A DNA stretch of 64,000 nucleotides from Enterobacter mori LMG 25706 (GCF_000211415.1 NZ_GL890777.1:76138-140137); one strand, 5' to 3'. Numbered from the stretch's first letter, positions 23,713 through 34,055 are shown. Translations and numbers: made by a program. The notes: generated from the letters alone by a model not told the origin.

Positions 23713-25902
23713 TCAGAACAGTACGGAGTAGTTCAGACCAAAGGTACGTCCTCGGCCTTTATAGGTATACAGGCCCGGTGCGCCGTAGGTTGGGCTATAC
23801 AGCCCCGGCGCGCGCTGGCCCCAGGCGGTGGTGTAGTCTTTGTCCAGCAGGTTTTCCACGCTGAAGCTGACCTTGCCCACCGGCAGGGCGTAGCTGCCCA
23901 GGAAATCAATGGTGTTATAGCCATCAATCTTCTTACCGTCGGCGTCAGATACGTCAAAGGTCTGCGTGCTCTGCACGCGCAGCGCCCAGTCGCCCGGAGC
24001 CCAGTTAACCCATGCGCTGGCCTTCGACGGGCTGGCGCTGTCGACCGTCAGCTTCTCCCATTTTCCGTTTTCACGCGTCTCAGACTTAATGGCGTTAAAG
24101 TTCGCGCCGGTACTCCAGTCGCTGTCGGTGAAGAAGTAGTCTACCTGGCCTTCGACCCCGTAAATACGACGTTTATCGTCTTCGAGGTTGATGGTCATGT
24201 CACTCTTGTTGATGGTGATGGTTTTATCCGAGAGCGAATAGTATGCCGCGACCTGCGTGCGCAGATTGTCGCCGGTGAAACGCCAGCCCAGCTCGTAAGC
24301 ATTAACCTTGATCCCATCCAGAGTCGAGTCGTTCACGTTCACGCTGTTTAGCAGGCGATAGTGGCCGTCGACGAGCTGGTAGGTGCCAGAGCCATAGTAT
24401 TTCGCCAGGTCCGGAATTTCGAAGCCTTGCGAGAAGTTAAACCACAGCTGCTGCTGTTCGGTCAGGCGGCCGAGTATCCCGGCGTTAAACAGGAAGTTGT
24501 TGTAATCCGTTTTCCCACCCGGCACCGCGTCGGCGGAGGTGGCTTTCCCGTTAGCGATGGCCTGCTGCTGGGCGTAACCAACAAAGTCATCCACCTTGTT
24601 TTCAGTGTACTGGTAGCGCACGCCGCCGCTCAGGGTGATGGCATCAATGTCATAGCTGGCCTGCAGGAACGGGGCAAGGTTGGTAATGCTGTAACCCGGA
24701 TAACGGCCCACGTTATAGGCATTTTCCAGATCCATACCGCCGCTTGCCGCCGCTTTACTCAGATCGAAGAACTGCTGGTTGGCATCGAAGGTTTCATGGT
24801 CGGCATCGACACCCCAGGTGAGGGTCAAATCATCCACCGGCTTGCTGTTCAGCGTCAGCTTGCCGCCGTAAAAGTCGGTTTTCTGCTGGGATGCGCCAAT
24901 GCTGGTTACCGCGCCTTTACTCAGCGTCGGGAACGGGTAGTAGGTCAGGCTCTCATCGCGATAGTAAATCTGCGCGACCAGGTCCTGGCCCCAGAAATCG
25001 GTATTCGAGTACTGCAGGTTAATCAGGTGGCGCTCGGTACCGGGGATACGATCGGAGTTGAGGTTGTCTTTGTTGTAGGCTTTTGCATCGCCCGTCACCG
25101 CCGAGAAGTTTTCGCCGAGGAACAGACCATGCTTCCCGTCGGACTCGCTCTTGTAGTACTGCGTGGTGAGCTGCAGCTGCTGATGATCGTCAATGTTGAT
25201 GGTACCCGTGCCCATCACGTCAATACGGTCGGAATACTGCAGGCCGGTCTGGGTGTTATCGATAATCACCTCGTCGCCGTTGCCGTCATACCAGCCGCCG
25301 TAGCGCTGATACGACACCGACAGACGACCGGAGGCCTTATCGTTGCCGCCGCTGACGGCTGCCGACACGTTCTCATCGTGATCGTTGTGGCTGTTAAACC
25401 CGCTCTTTGTCCCGGTCTGGAACTCCACTTCGGTATCCGGCTGGCCCTTTTTGGTGACGATGTTCACCAGGCCGCCGGTGCTGCCGCCGCCATAGAGCGA
25501 GGTGGCACCGGAGATCACTTCGATACGATCGATATTGAACGGATCGATAGAGTCGAGCTGGCGGCTGTCGCTGCGTGACGAGTTCAGACGCACGCCGTCC
25601 ACCATCACCATCATCGAACGACCGCGCAGGTTCATGCCGTAGTTGGTGCGCCCCTGGCTGCTGACGTCCATGCCTGGGATCAGCTGGGCCAGCACTTCTT
25701 TAATCTCTTTTCCGCCCTGAACCTGCTGCTCAATTTCAGCCCGTTCAATGACCCAGGTGGTCTGCGCCATTTCAGCCACGCTGCGGTGTGCGCGGCTGGC
25801 AGAGACCACGATATCTTCTTCCTTTTGTTCTTCCGCCCACGCAGAGGTAGAAAGCATTGCAAGCAAGCAAGGATTTAAAACCCAAAGATGAGAACGTTTC
25901 AT
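23713..25902 (-). CDS. iutA: Ferric aerobactin outer-membrane receptor IutA
   Basis: A 729-residue TonB-dependent receptor: signal peptide (1-23), TonB box (EEDIVVSASR), plug domain and 22-strand barrel ending in GLNYSVLF. The plug segments NYGMNLRGR and DPFNIDRIEVISGATSLYGG and the C-terminal YKGRGRTFGLNYSVLF tail match IutA of pColV and Klebsiella closely. It imports ferric aerobactin using TonB-ExbBD energy. It is the last gene of the iuc operon, 26 bases after iucD, and should be under the same Fur-controlled promoter. Confidence 0.95.
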   Translation of the reverse strand: MKRSHLWVLNPCLLAMLSTSAWAEEQKEEDIVVSASRAHRSVAEMAQTTWVIERAEIEQQVQGGKEIKEVLAQLIPGMDVSSQGRTNYGMNLRGRSMMVMVDGVRLNSSRSDSRQLDSIDPFNIDRIEVISGATSLYGGGSTGGLVNIVTKKGQPDTEVEFQTGTKSGFNSHNDHDENVSAAVSGGNDKASGRLSVSYQRYGGWYDGNGDEVIIDNTQTGLQYSDRIDVMGTGTINIDDHQQLQLTTQYYKSESDGKHGLFLGENFSAVTGDAKAYNKDNLNSDRIPGTERHLINLQYSNTDFWGQDLVAQIYYRDESLTYYPFPTLSKGAVTSIGASQQKTDFYGGKLTLNSKPVDDLTLTWGVDADHETFDANQQFFDLSKAAASGGMDLENAYNVGRYPGYSITNLAPFLQASYDIDAITLSGGVRYQYTENKVDDFVGYAQQQAIANGKATSADAVPGGKTDYNNFLFNAGILGRLTEQQQLWFNFSQGFEIPDLAKYYGSGTYQLVDGHYRLLNSVNVNDSTLDGIKVNAYELGWRFTGDNLRTQVAAYYSLSDKTITINKSDMTINLEDDKRRIYGVEGQVDYFFTDSDWSTGANFNAIKSETRENGKWEKLTVDSASPSKASAWVNWAPGDWALRVQSTQTFDVSDADGKKIDGYNTIDFLGSYALPVGKVSFSVENLLDKDYTTAWGQRAPGLYSPTYGAPGLYTYKGRGRTFGLNYSVLF

Positions 25903-25928
25903 TGTTATGTTGATCCTGAATGTGTGTG

Positions 25929-27254
25929 TCAGTACTCGGTCGTTTTTGCTAAAGATTTAAAAACCTGGCTACTTTCCGGGCTGGCGGTGCTTCGCCAGTG
26001 GATAACGCCAGGGGTGGTAGCCAGTTCAAACGGCTCGTCATCGTGCGCGCGATTCAGAATTCGCGCCGCGCGCCAGGCCATCAGGCTGAGCTGGGGTTCG
26101 GCAATGCCGAGACGGTGCATCCCGGCGTTTACGGCAAACAGGCGGTTGCTCTGCGGGCCGTCCCATTCAAGGGTGAAATCGTTGTTAATGCAGAAGGCCT
26201 CATCCGTATCCCGATGGAGGCGGTGAGACAGCGGCGCGAGGAACGCAGGCTGCACGGCGCGGTAGCCGGTGGCGAAAATCACCACGTCGCTCTCCAGCTG
26301 TTCCTGACCGCCATCAAGATGATGCTGAATGCTCAGGCGGTGTCCATTTTCCTGGCGCGTGAGGGCTGTCACCGAGCGGGATGGCAGGAGGTGAGCCCAG
26401 GGTTTTTCACGCAGCACTTCAAAGCGGTGGTACATGGCGCGGTAAATCGCCAGCAGCGATTCCGTGGTAATACCGTCAGAGGTCATCTTCTGCTCGTGCA
26501 GCATCTGGCGACGCGCCTCTTCACCGAGCGTGGAGAAGCTGTCCACGTATTCTGGCGTGAAGTATTCGTTGGCAAAGGCAGCTTCATCCAGCGCGTTGTA
26601 GTTGTTGCGGCGCGATACCCAGTTCAGGCTCCGCGGCCGGCCCCATTCACCGCGGAAGATGTTCAGGAACAGGTCGGCACCGCTCTGACCACCGCCGATC
26701 ACGGTGACGCGCTTGCCCGCGAGATCCGGCGTGCGCAGCATCATCTCGCTGGCGTGGACGCAGGTATCGTCCTGCATCGTGACGCAGTCAGGCAGGTTGA
26801 TCTGTTTGCCAATCCCCACGCAGACGTGGCGCGCCAGGAAGCGGTCCCGCTGTGTCATCACCTCAAACAGGCCGCTTGTCTCATCAAAGCTCACCTGCTG
26901 CACCTGCTGGCTGAATGACAGGTTGGTGAGGTTTTCCGCCGCCCAGCACAGGTAGTCCGCAAACTCCTCGCGGGAGACGGTGCGCTGCTCGGTGGTCAGA
27001 AAGCGGTAGAACTTTTTACGCTGCACCAGGTAGTTCAGGAAGCTGTGGCGGTTGGTGGGCTCCACGGCGCTGACCAGATCCTTCAGAAAGCTGGTCTGCA
27101 TGTGGCAGTCCGGCACCATCATCCCCGGGTGCCAGGAGAAGTGCGGTTTACGCTCAAGGAACAGCGAGCTAAAACCGTCCAGCCCTTCCGCCAGAGCGGC
27201 GATGCTGAGGTTAAACGGGCCAATACCAATGCCGATGAAATCATAGGTTTTCAT
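25929..27254 (-). CDS. iucD: L-lysine N6-monooxygenase IucD
   Basis: A 441-residue flavoprotein catalysing N6-hydroxylation of lysine, the first step of aerobactin synthesis. The FAD-binding motif GIGIGPFN (8-15), the NADPH motif GGGQSGAD (187-194) and the C-terminal ATGYR motif of N-hydroxylating monooxygenases are all present. Its ATG overlaps the iucC stop by four bases (ATGA). Length is close to E. coli IucD (445). Confidence 0.95.
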   Translation of the reverse strand: MKTYDFIGIGIGPFNLSIAALAEGLDGFSSLFLERKPHFSWHPGMMVPDCHMQTSFLKDLVSAVEPTNRHSFLNYLVQRKKFYRFLTTEQRTVSREEFADYLCWAAENLTNLSFSQQVQQVSFDETSGLFEVMTQRDRFLARHVCVGIGKQINLPDCVTMQDDTCVHASEMMLRTPDLAGKRVTVIGGGQSGADLFLNIFRGEWGRPRSLNWVSRRNNYNALDEAAFANEYFTPEYVDSFSTLGEEARRQMLHEQKMTSDGITTESLLAIYRAMYHRFEVLREKPWAHLLPSRSVTALTRQENGHRLSIQHHLDGGQEQLESDVVIFATGYRAVQPAFLAPLSHRLHRDTDEAFCINNDFTLEWDGPQSNRLFAVNAGMHRLGIAEPQLSLMAWRAARILNRAHDDEPFELATTPGVIHWRSTASPESSQVFKSLAKTTEY

Positions 27255-28993
27255 TGCGCTGACTCCCGGGAGGCGAGAAAAAGAGGGTTATCAAGATCGG
27301 TAACGTAGTTCGGCAGCATGCGGCTGCCGCCGTCGTGTTCGGAGAAGGTCAGTTTGACCGGGTTGAGGATCACGCGAATAATCTGCGGCTTAAACAGGTC
27401 GAACGTCGCGAAGCGCTCCGCAAGCTCCGGATGCGCGGCCATATAGCGAAGTAACACCTGTGCCAGAATCTGGTAGAAACGGGTTTCGCTGACGCCGCAT
27501 TGCAGGGTGAGGCGCGAGATAAAGCGCAGCACCGTCACAAAGTTGCCGGTTTGCAGGTCGTGAATAATGTAATCCGCGCTCAGGCGCGCCGTGACGGCCT
27601 TCACCTGCTCCGGCAGGCTCTGCGCCTGCGGGAAATCCTCATCCACCAGGCGCATATCGCCCTGGAAATCTTTCAGCAGGATGCGCTGCGGGACGTAGTC
27701 CTTCATCACCAGCGTCACGTTCTGGCCGTGGGCGATCAGCGCCACGCCGTAGCGGCAGAGCAGGTGGTAGAACGGGATCACCGTTGCTTCAAACAGCTTT
27801 TCCAGCCACGCGTCGGCGCTTAACCCCGAACGGTTAATCCACGCGTCAATCAACGGGCGCCCTGCGTTGTCGGTTTCCATCAGCGCCGCCATCAGCACCG
27901 CCTGTTCACTGTCCTCTAAATAACAGGACGGGTTTTCGCGCCAGATCACCCCCAGCATCTCCTGATAGCGGTAGGGCGCTTTCGGCAACGCGGCATAGCC
28001 CGGATGCGACAGATATCCGGCGGCGGGTTCACCAAGCACCTGCGCGCCTGAGCGGGCAAGCGTGGCGTCGGTGGCAAACTGCTGCTGCAGCCAGCGCGAG
28101 GCCAGCGGCCCGGCGGCAATGTATTTGCCCGGAATGCCGCGATAGCAGGAGGTGTTGTAGATAGTCAGTGGCAGCTTGATGTCATACGGCGCGCGGCGGC
28201 TGGCGTTGGTGAGCGTGCGCAGGGACTGCTGCGCCAGATACTCATCGCCAAACTCGCCCAGCTCAACCATTTCACCGCGCGCCAGCTGCGCCAGGAAATG
28301 AATGGCGATCTTCTGCTGCCACTGCCACGGGTGCAGCGGCACCGGCAGCCAGCTATCGTTCAGACCTAGCGCCTGCCAGCGGGCGTCAAAGCGGGCGCGC
28401 TCGCCGTTGTCCATGGCGCTGGCCAGCAGAGCGCTGATATCGCAATCGGCGTCGCTGCTCCAGACCAGATGCTCCCGCTGAACGGCAACCCAGTGCAGAC
28501 GAAAACGTCCGCGATACTCAGGCGCGTACTGACGCAGCGCGTCCAGCCCCCAGCCGCGGCGACCTTTGTTGAAAATAAACTTCGGGTGACCGCTCATCAG
28601 ACACTGTAATTCGTCCGGGTCGAGGTGGATCAGCGCGTCCGCGTCAAGCGCTTCACGCGCCTGAAGCAGCTGCATATCGCCGCGCAGCGTGGCGTAGAGA
28701 TCTTCCATGTGCTCTGCCGTTTGCGCGTCGCTCATCTCCAGCACTGTTGCGAGTTGCAGGAGTGCGCTTTCCGCTTCGACGGCTTCGCCGCTGGCGGTGG
28801 TCAGGCTGGCAGGATCGATGTGCAGCCAGCCCCAGATCCCGCGCGCGGCGCGAAACTGCCAGGACTCTCTGCCCATGGTGATGCGCCAGACTCCCGACGA
28901 AACCTGCTCAGCGCGCAGGGTGCCTTCGTATTCCAGCTCGGCGAGGATCTTCGCCACCATTTCGCGGTTCACTTTCTGCCAGAGCGCGTTCAC
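27251..28993 (-). CDS. iucC: Aerobactin synthase IucC (NIS synthetase)
   Basis: A 580-residue NRPS-independent siderophore synthetase. It couples the second N6-acetyl-N6-hydroxylysine to the citryl intermediate to complete aerobactin, using ATP. The family motifs PLHPWQWQQKI, TNASRRAPYDIKL, YRGIPGKYIA and LIAHGQNVTLVM are intact. It overlaps iucB and iucD by four bases on each side, indicating translational coupling. Confidence 0.95.
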   Translation of the reverse strand: MNALWQKVNREMVAKILAELEYEGTLRAEQVSSGVWRITMGRESWQFRAARGIWGWLHIDPASLTTASGEAVEAESALLQLATVLEMSDAQTAEHMEDLYATLRGDMQLLQAREALDADALIHLDPDELQCLMSGHPKFIFNKGRRGWGLDALRQYAPEYRGRFRLHWVAVQREHLVWSSDADCDISALLASAMDNGERARFDARWQALGLNDSWLPVPLHPWQWQQKIAIHFLAQLARGEMVELGEFGDEYLAQQSLRTLTNASRRAPYDIKLPLTIYNTSCYRGIPGKYIAAGPLASRWLQQQFATDATLARSGAQVLGEPAAGYLSHPGYAALPKAPYRYQEMLGVIWRENPSCYLEDSEQAVLMAALMETDNAGRPLIDAWINRSGLSADAWLEKLFEATVIPFYHLLCRYGVALIAHGQNVTLVMKDYVPQRILLKDFQGDMRLVDEDFPQAQSLPEQVKAVTARLSADYIIHDLQTGNFVTVLRFISRLTLQCGVSETRFYQILAQVLLRYMAAHPELAERFATFDLFKPQIIRVILNPVKLTFSEHDGGSRMLPNYVTDLDNPLFLASRESAQ

Positions 28994-29940
28994 AGGCCCA
29001 CCTCGCTGAAGAAGCGGTGACGCTGGCTCATGATGAGGCGCGAGCGCTTGTGCGGGAAGTCGAACTCTTTCATCGTGTCAAAACCGGCGGATGCCAGATG
29101 GCGGAACAGGCGCTGATTGTCGAAGCGCGGCTCGGCGACAATGCGCGCGGTGCGCGGCTCATCGAGATATAAATAGTGGCTCAGGCCGCGCAGCCAACTG
29201 CGGATGTACTGCGCGCCGCGCCAGTTTTCTTCACCCACCAGCATGTGCAGCCCGCGGTCAAACGGCTGCCAGCGATAGTGACGGCCAATGCGGTCTTCCG
29301 CCGCCCAGTAGAGTTCAAAATAGCCGAACGGCTGGTCGTCAAAGCAGCCGATAACCGGGTAGCAGTAGGTCGAGTCAAGCTGGCGACGCAGGTAGCTTTC
29401 CTGCTCGGCCTGCTGGCCCGCCATCTCCCAGAAGGCGTTCACGCGCGGGTTGTTCATCCATTGGGTAAAACGCTCGCCGTCCAGCGTCACGTCGGCCACG
29501 CGGAAGCTCAGGGTGCGCTTAATTTGCGGATCGTAACGGCGGTACACTTCGCCCTGCGGGCGGCGAGGACGCAGCGGGAAGTACAGCTGACGGCTCTCAT
29601 CAAACTGCATCCCGCCGCTGGACTGCGGCTGTTCGCCTTTTAGCCACAGCGGCAGCTGCCAAAAGGTTTCACGCGCCAGATAATCCCCGCTTGCCAGACG
29701 AAACAGCGCCTGCGCCTGCGGTTCATCCTGCCAGGTTGCCCAGGGCAGGGTGATACCGGCCAGCGTGGGTGCGGCAACAAACAGCTGATCCAGCGCCTCA
29801 GCCAGCCAGCCATCCGGGATCACATTCTGACGCTCCAGCACCGCGCTGCCGTCAAGACCCAGCGTCAGCGGCAGGTTTTTTTCCGTGCCTGTGCAGCGAA
29901 AGCCGTAGCCGGAATGGACGATATTCGCAATGGCCATCAC
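28990..29940 (-). CDS. iucB: N6-hydroxylysine O-acetyltransferase IucB
   Basis: A 316-residue protein with an N-terminal siderophore-acetyltransferase region and a C-terminal GNAT-type domain (LRPRRPQGEVYRRYDP, then the helix region LHMLVGEENWRG). It acetylates the hydroxylated side chain of lysine made by IucD, using acetyl-CoA. Both junctions overlap neighbours by four bases. Confidence 0.94.
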   Translation of the reverse strand: MMAIANIVHSGYGFRCTGTEKNLPLTLGLDGSAVLERQNVIPDGWLAEALDQLFVAAPTLAGITLPWATWQDEPQAQALFRLASGDYLARETFWQLPLWLKGEQPQSSGGMQFDESRQLYFPLRPRRPQGEVYRRYDPQIKRTLSFRVADVTLDGERFTQWMNNPRVNAFWEMAGQQAEQESYLRRQLDSTYCYPVIGCFDDQPFGYFELYWAAEDRIGRHYRWQPFDRGLHMLVGEENWRGAQYIRSWLRGLSHYLYLDEPRTARIVAEPRFDNQRLFRHLASAGFDTMKEFDFPHKRSRLIMSQRHRFFSEVGL

Positions 29941-31679
29941 GCCTTCTCCTTGTAAAACGGGTTGCTAAAGTCGAAATAGATCACCGCCGGATCGACGATG
30001 GTGTTTTCATTGCGATCGTGCAGGTAGCAGAAGAAGTTGCCTTTGCAGTTCCAGGTCGGGCTGTCGAGCACGTAGTCGAGGCAGCGGGTCTGCGCTGCCG
30101 TCTTGCGCAGTTCGGCCAGCGCGTCTCGCACCCGGGACATCAGGCTCTCCTCGCTGTCAAAACCGGCGGCGGCGAGGGCGGCGGTGACGGCAAGGGTAGA
30201 GTTCAGCAGCAGGTAGTAAGGGAAGTAGCGCAGCAGCTGGCTGTCGCCGAAGCGGTTTTCCACCTCCGTTTCACCCGCCTCTTTCAGCCACGCATCGGCC
30301 CCTTCGGTCCATGCACTGCCCTGGCAGTCGCGGTAGATAAGCCCGACGGGGAAATCCTGCTGCATTTCAACGAGGATATTCTGCTGGTGTGCCAGCAGGA
30401 CAAGGCCGTAGTCCGCCTCGGCGCTGAACAGCGGGAGTAACACGCGGTCGCAATAGGCGTCGAGCCAGCAGCGGGTGGCCCGGTCGAGCGGTAATTCCAG
30501 ACGCTGGCTCAGACGGCGCACCGCCGCGGCCAGCAGGCTATCACCGCCGTCCGGCGCGGCCTGGGTCAGGCTCACCAGCACGTTGGTCTGGGTGTCTGGC
30601 GTATCGAACAGCAGATTGACGCGCAGGGCCATCAGGCTCTCTTCCTGAACGATGCCATTTTCGTCACGCAGCCCCGCCCAGCCGTCTTCCTGCATCACGC
30701 GCATGGTCGGGTAGCGTGCCTGCAAGTCTTGCCAGCGTTCCGTTTTCGCCAGGCGCGCCAGGCGCATCCCGCGCTTAACTTCTTTCACCGACAGCGTGCG
30801 CACGGAGTTGGTCAGGCGCACGCTGAGCGAGAACTTAATCATGTCGCTGTTGGTTTCGCTGTACAGCGAGCGTGACGAGCTGGTGGGCAGCCACTGCGCG
30901 CCCGCTTCGCCCAGGTCCTGCAATGAACCTTTTTCCGCCAGACGCTGGCACCACGCCTGCTCCAGCAGATAGTCGGCCTGCCACGGATGCATCGGCAGCA
31001 GCCAGCGGGTGTCGGTGAAGTGGCCGAGCAGCTCAGGTGCGCTCTGTGCCGCGAAGCGCAGCAGACGTTCGCGCAGGGAGACGTTCAGGCTATCGCCGGC
31101 AATAAGCGTGCTCTCAACGGCAAACCAGCGCAGCGCGAAGCGGGAGGCGAAATCAGGCAGATAGCGCCGCGCCTCGGTTTCGCTGAACGGCTCATGGGAT
31201 TTTGGCGCAGGGTGAAACGCGTGGCCGACCAGCAGCGCCTGTTCCGCCTCGGCAAACGTCAGCGGTTTATCGCGCAAGGTTGCCCAGCTGTGGCGCAGAT
31301 CGATCGCCTGCCAGGTATGCGCATGGCTTTCAAGGACGCGCTGTTTAAAGCGTGCCAGCGTTTCGCTATCCAGTGAACCTTTTACGGAGGATTTTTCAAG
31401 AATTAAATCAACCAATTGCGTAAAGGTGACGGCGTCACCGCTATCGCTGTCGGCGTGGATCAGCGTTGCCGGAAAATGATACTGGTGATGCTGGGTAGGC
31501 GAAAAATAGCGTACGGGAACCCGAATAGCCTGGGTCTGGGAAAGCGGGATATGAATCTGCGATAACTCATCCGCAGCGGTAGCGGGATGATAGCGCCAGT
31601 CCTTCGTTTCGCGCAGCAGCGCGTTCAAAAAACACTGGGCCGCAACGTCTGTACCGGCGGAGCGGAGCAGAGCACGCAT
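29937..31679 (-). CDS. iucA: NIS synthetase IucA (first aerobactin condensation)
   Basis: A 580-residue NRPS-independent siderophore synthetase, paralogous to IucC. It condenses the first N6-acetyl-N6-hydroxylysine with one prochiral carboxyl of citrate. It carries MHPWQADYLLEQ, the TSSSRSLYSE segment and LLAHQQNILVEM. The start ATG at 31679 has GAGG seven bases upstream. It is the first gene of the operon, directly behind a Fur box. The N-terminus differs from the plasmid-borne protein, consistent with a chromosomal enterobacterial lineage of the operon. Confidence 0.94.
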   Translation of the reverse strand: MRALLRSAGTDVAAQCFLNALLRETKDWRYHPATAADELSQIHIPLSQTQAIRVPVRYFSPTQHHQYHFPATLIHADSDSGDAVTFTQLVDLILEKSSVKGSLDSETLARFKQRVLESHAHTWQAIDLRHSWATLRDKPLTFAEAEQALLVGHAFHPAPKSHEPFSETEARRYLPDFASRFALRWFAVESTLIAGDSLNVSLRERLLRFAAQSAPELLGHFTDTRWLLPMHPWQADYLLEQAWCQRLAEKGSLQDLGEAGAQWLPTSSSRSLYSETNSDMIKFSLSVRLTNSVRTLSVKEVKRGMRLARLAKTERWQDLQARYPTMRVMQEDGWAGLRDENGIVQEESLMALRVNLLFDTPDTQTNVLVSLTQAAPDGGDSLLAAAVRRLSQRLELPLDRATRCWLDAYCDRVLLPLFSAEADYGLVLLAHQQNILVEMQQDFPVGLIYRDCQGSAWTEGADAWLKEAGETEVENRFGDSQLLRYFPYYLLLNSTLAVTAALAAAGFDSEESLMSRVRDALAELRKTAAQTRCLDYVLDSPTWNCKGNFFCYLHDRNENTIVDPAVIYFDFSNPFYKEKA

Positions 31680-31701
31680 AAAAGTACCTCATTCCATGAC
31701 T

Positions 31702-31745
31702 GATAATAATTCTCGTTATGATATTCATTCTGTTTACAGTCGCAA
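31702..31745 (-). promoter_or_regulatory. Fur-controlled promoter of iucABCD-iutA
   Basis: On the minus strand TTGCGA (31745-31740), a 16-bp spacer and TATCAT (31723-31718) make a plausible sigma-70 promoter. The plus-strand sequence GATAATAATTCTCGTTATG (31702-31720) matches 15 of 19 positions of the Fur consensus and covers the -10 and start site, as expected for iron repression. Confidence 0.8.
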
Positions 31746-31817
31746 CTATTTTTGCAATATTTGTTTTCATAAACTTCATAATTTCCACATATTTATTGAC
31801 ACTATCTTCACAAATCT

Positions 31818-33029
31818 ATGCACCCAACCTCTGAAACTTTGATGGACAACGTCACCCCGAAAGCGAACTGGCCCCTGGCGCTGTGCGCAGGTTTATTAGG
31901 TATCGGGCAAAATGGTTTGCTGGTCATGCTGCCGCAGTTGGTCAGCCTGACCGGACTCTCACTCTCCGTCTGGGCGGGGCTACTGATGTTTGGCTCAATG
32001 CTCTTTTTACCCGCCTCTCCCTGGTGGGGACGGCAGAGCGAGCGGCACGGCTGCAAGGTGGTCATGATCGCCTCCCTCGGTGGCTATCTGGCCAGTTTCC
32101 TGGTGATGGCGCTGGTGGTCTGGGCGATGAGTAACGGCGTGTTGAATGCTTTGTGGGGGCTGGCGGGGCTTGTTCTCTCGCGCACGCTGTACGGCCTGAC
32201 GGTCTCCGGGCTGGTGCCCGCCGCGCAGACGTGGGCCATTCAGCGCGCGGGTCTGGAGAAGAGAATGGCGGCGCTGGCGACCATTAGCTCGGGTCTCAGC
32301 TGCGGACGTCTGCTGGGGCCGCCGCTGGCGGCGCTGATGCTTAGCGTTAACCCGGTGGCGCCGCTCTGGCTAATGGCAGTAGCGCCCTTCAGCGCGCTGC
32401 TGCTGGTGCTGCGCGAAGCCGCCGATCCGCCGCTGCCGCCGGTGGCGCACCAGTCGACGCGGCTGAAGGTATCGATGCTGCCGTTCCTGGGGCTGGCACT
32501 GCTGCTGGCGGCGCTGGTGAGCCTGATGCAGCTTGGCCTGTCACCGCATCTGCATCCGTTGCTACAGGGCGACCCGGTGCAAATCAGCCATCATGTTGCG
32601 ATGCTGCTGAGCCTGGCCGCACTGGCCACGCTCGCCGCCCAGTTTTTGGTGGTTCGCCCGCAGCATTTCAGCCCGATGACGCTGCTCTGCATCGCGGCGG
32701 TGTTAATGGTGGCAGGACTTGGGCTGATGTCTGTCGCGGGTTTAACGCTATTCTACGTGGGGATTGTTATCACTTCACTCGGGGCGGCGATGGCCACACC
32801 GGGCTATCAACTGCTGCTGAACGACAGGCTGACGACAGGGAAAGGGGCGGGAGTTATCGCCACCAGCCATACGTTAGGTTACGGGGTGAGTGCGATGCTG
32901 GTGCCTGTCGTCACCCGTTTTTATGGTGAGTCGTTTTTAATTGCTGCCGCATGGGGAATGGCGCTACTGTTTTTGCTGGTGAGCATAGGGGTACGCTGCT
33001 CCGCGCGTCCCCCTGCTGAAAAAGCTTAA
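31818..33029 (+). CDS. shiF: MFS transporter ShiF, aerobactin-associated
   Basis: A 403-residue major-facilitator protein with twelve predicted helices, divergent from iucA exactly as shiF is in aerobactin islands. Export of aerobactin has been proposed for this family; the sequence itself shows only MFS features ([11 protein letters not shown] loop 2-3 motif). Two in-frame starts exist (31818 and 31842) and neither has a strong ribosome-binding site. It likely shares iron regulation through the intergenic Fur region. Its stop codon overlaps that of mtfA by four bases, showing a tight junction with backbone DNA. Confidence 0.85.
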   Translation: MHPTSETLMDNVTPKANWPLALCAGLLGIGQNGLLVMLPQLVSLTGLSLSVWAGLLMFGSMLFLPASPWWGRQSERHGCKVVMIASLGGYLASFLVMALVVWAMSNGVLNALWGLAGLVLSRTLYGLTVSGLVPAAQTWAIQRAGLEKRMAALATISSGLSCGRLLGPPLAALMLSVNPVAPLWLMAVAPFSALLLVLREAADPPLPPVAHQSTRLKVSMLPFLGLALLLAALVSLMQLGLSPHLHPLLQGDPVQISHHVAMLLSLAALATLAAQFLVVRPQHFSPMTLLCIAAVLMVAGLGLMSVAGLTLFYVGIVITSLGAAMATPGYQLLLNDRLTTGKGAGVIATSHTLGYGVSAMLVPVVTRFYGESFLIAAAWGMALLFLLVSIGVRCSARPPAEKA

Positions 33030-33823
33030 TGAACCTGGTGGGATGAATGACCGGCAGGGTCTTCGTTTTGCCGCAGACGTTGCAACGGATCTTGCTGGTA
33101 AAACTGGCAAAAACGCTGCCACAGCGCCGGGAAGCGCGGGGCAAAGAGTTCCGGTGCGCTAAAGAAATACTCTGACAGCACCGCAAAACACTCGGCAGGA
33201 TCGGTTGCGGCATAGGCGTCAATACTGGCCGCGCTTTCTCCCACCAGGTCTATTTCATCCTGGATATTCTCCATCGCCGCATGCAGGTCGTGCTCCCATC
33301 CGGCAACTTCACGAAGCGGGATGAGCGGCACACCGCTGGCGCGATCGCCGTTGCGGGTATCCAGCTTGTGCGCAACTTCATGAATAATCAGGTTGAAGCC
33401 TGAGGCATCAAACGAGTCCTGAATATCCAGCCAGTTAAGGATGATCGGCCCTTGCTGCCAGCTCTGACCGGACTGCACCACGCGCTGGTTGTGCACCAGC
33501 CCGATGTCATCTTCCCACTCGTCATCGACGATAAAGGGGGCCGGGTAGATCAGCACTTCGTGGAAGCCATCCAGCCACTCAATGCCGAGCTCCAGCACCG
33601 GCAGACAGAAAAGCAGGGCGATACGGGTATTTTTCAGCGGATCCAGCTCGAACCCCTGCAACGGAACCAGGCGTTTTTGCTGCAAAAAACGATCCGCCAT
33701 CTGAACCAGTTTCGATTGTTCATCCGGCTTAAGATTAGCCAGAACAGGGATCGCCAGCGCGTCATCCCACGGCAGCGCCATATCCCGGCCAGCCTCCTTC
33801 GTTTTCCAGGGCCACTTAATCAT
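33026..33823 (-). CDS. mtfA: Mlc titration factor A, MtfA (YeeI)
   Basis: A 265-residue zinc peptidase, the same length as E. coli MtfA. The HEVAH zinc motif is at residues 148-152. MtfA binds and sequesters the repressor Mlc, derepressing ptsG, and has aminopeptidase activity. In E. coli it neighbours asnT; here the aerobactin locus lies between it and the tRNA-Asn. Confidence 0.95.
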   Translation of the reverse strand: MIKWPWKTKEAGRDMALPWDDALAIPVLANLKPDEQSKLVQMADRFLQQKRLVPLQGFELDPLKNTRIALLFCLPVLELGIEWLDGFHEVLIYPAPFIVDDEWEDDIGLVHNQRVVQSGQSWQQGPIILNWLDIQDSFDASGFNLIIHEVAHKLDTRNGDRASGVPLIPLREVAGWEHDLHAAMENIQDEIDLVGESAASIDAYAATDPAECFAVLSEYFFSAPELFAPRFPALWQRFCQFYQQDPLQRLRQNEDPAGHSSHQVH

Positions 33824-34055
33824 CGCTTTGCTCGCAAACTCGTCACTTGAACAAAATGGGAAGTTGATGTGCTGTTAACATGCCAAAGAACCCGGCATGA
33901 AGGCAACAATAAAACTGAGCAGGGGAATTTTTGCCGCAGGTGCAAAGCCTCTCTCCGGTGCTATTCAAGCACTTATGCCGTTTTGTTTCAGTGACAAAAC
34001 TCCCATAGACACGATCGAGTGACGCACAGCCCTGTCCTTTTGGCATTCCCAGCGA
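33824..34055. other. Gene-free region upstream of mtfA
   Basis: About 300 bases between mtfA and the next gene hold no convincing coding sequence. A 94-codon minus-strand frame is present but has no ribosome-binding site or recognisable features. The right end carries the sigma-28-like element described separately. Confidence 0.5.

Noticed and set aside
24361..25578. 405-codon plus-strand frame antisense to iutA
   Set aside because: It is the complement of an intact, well-identified receptor gene in high-GC DNA; no ribosome-binding site or family features.
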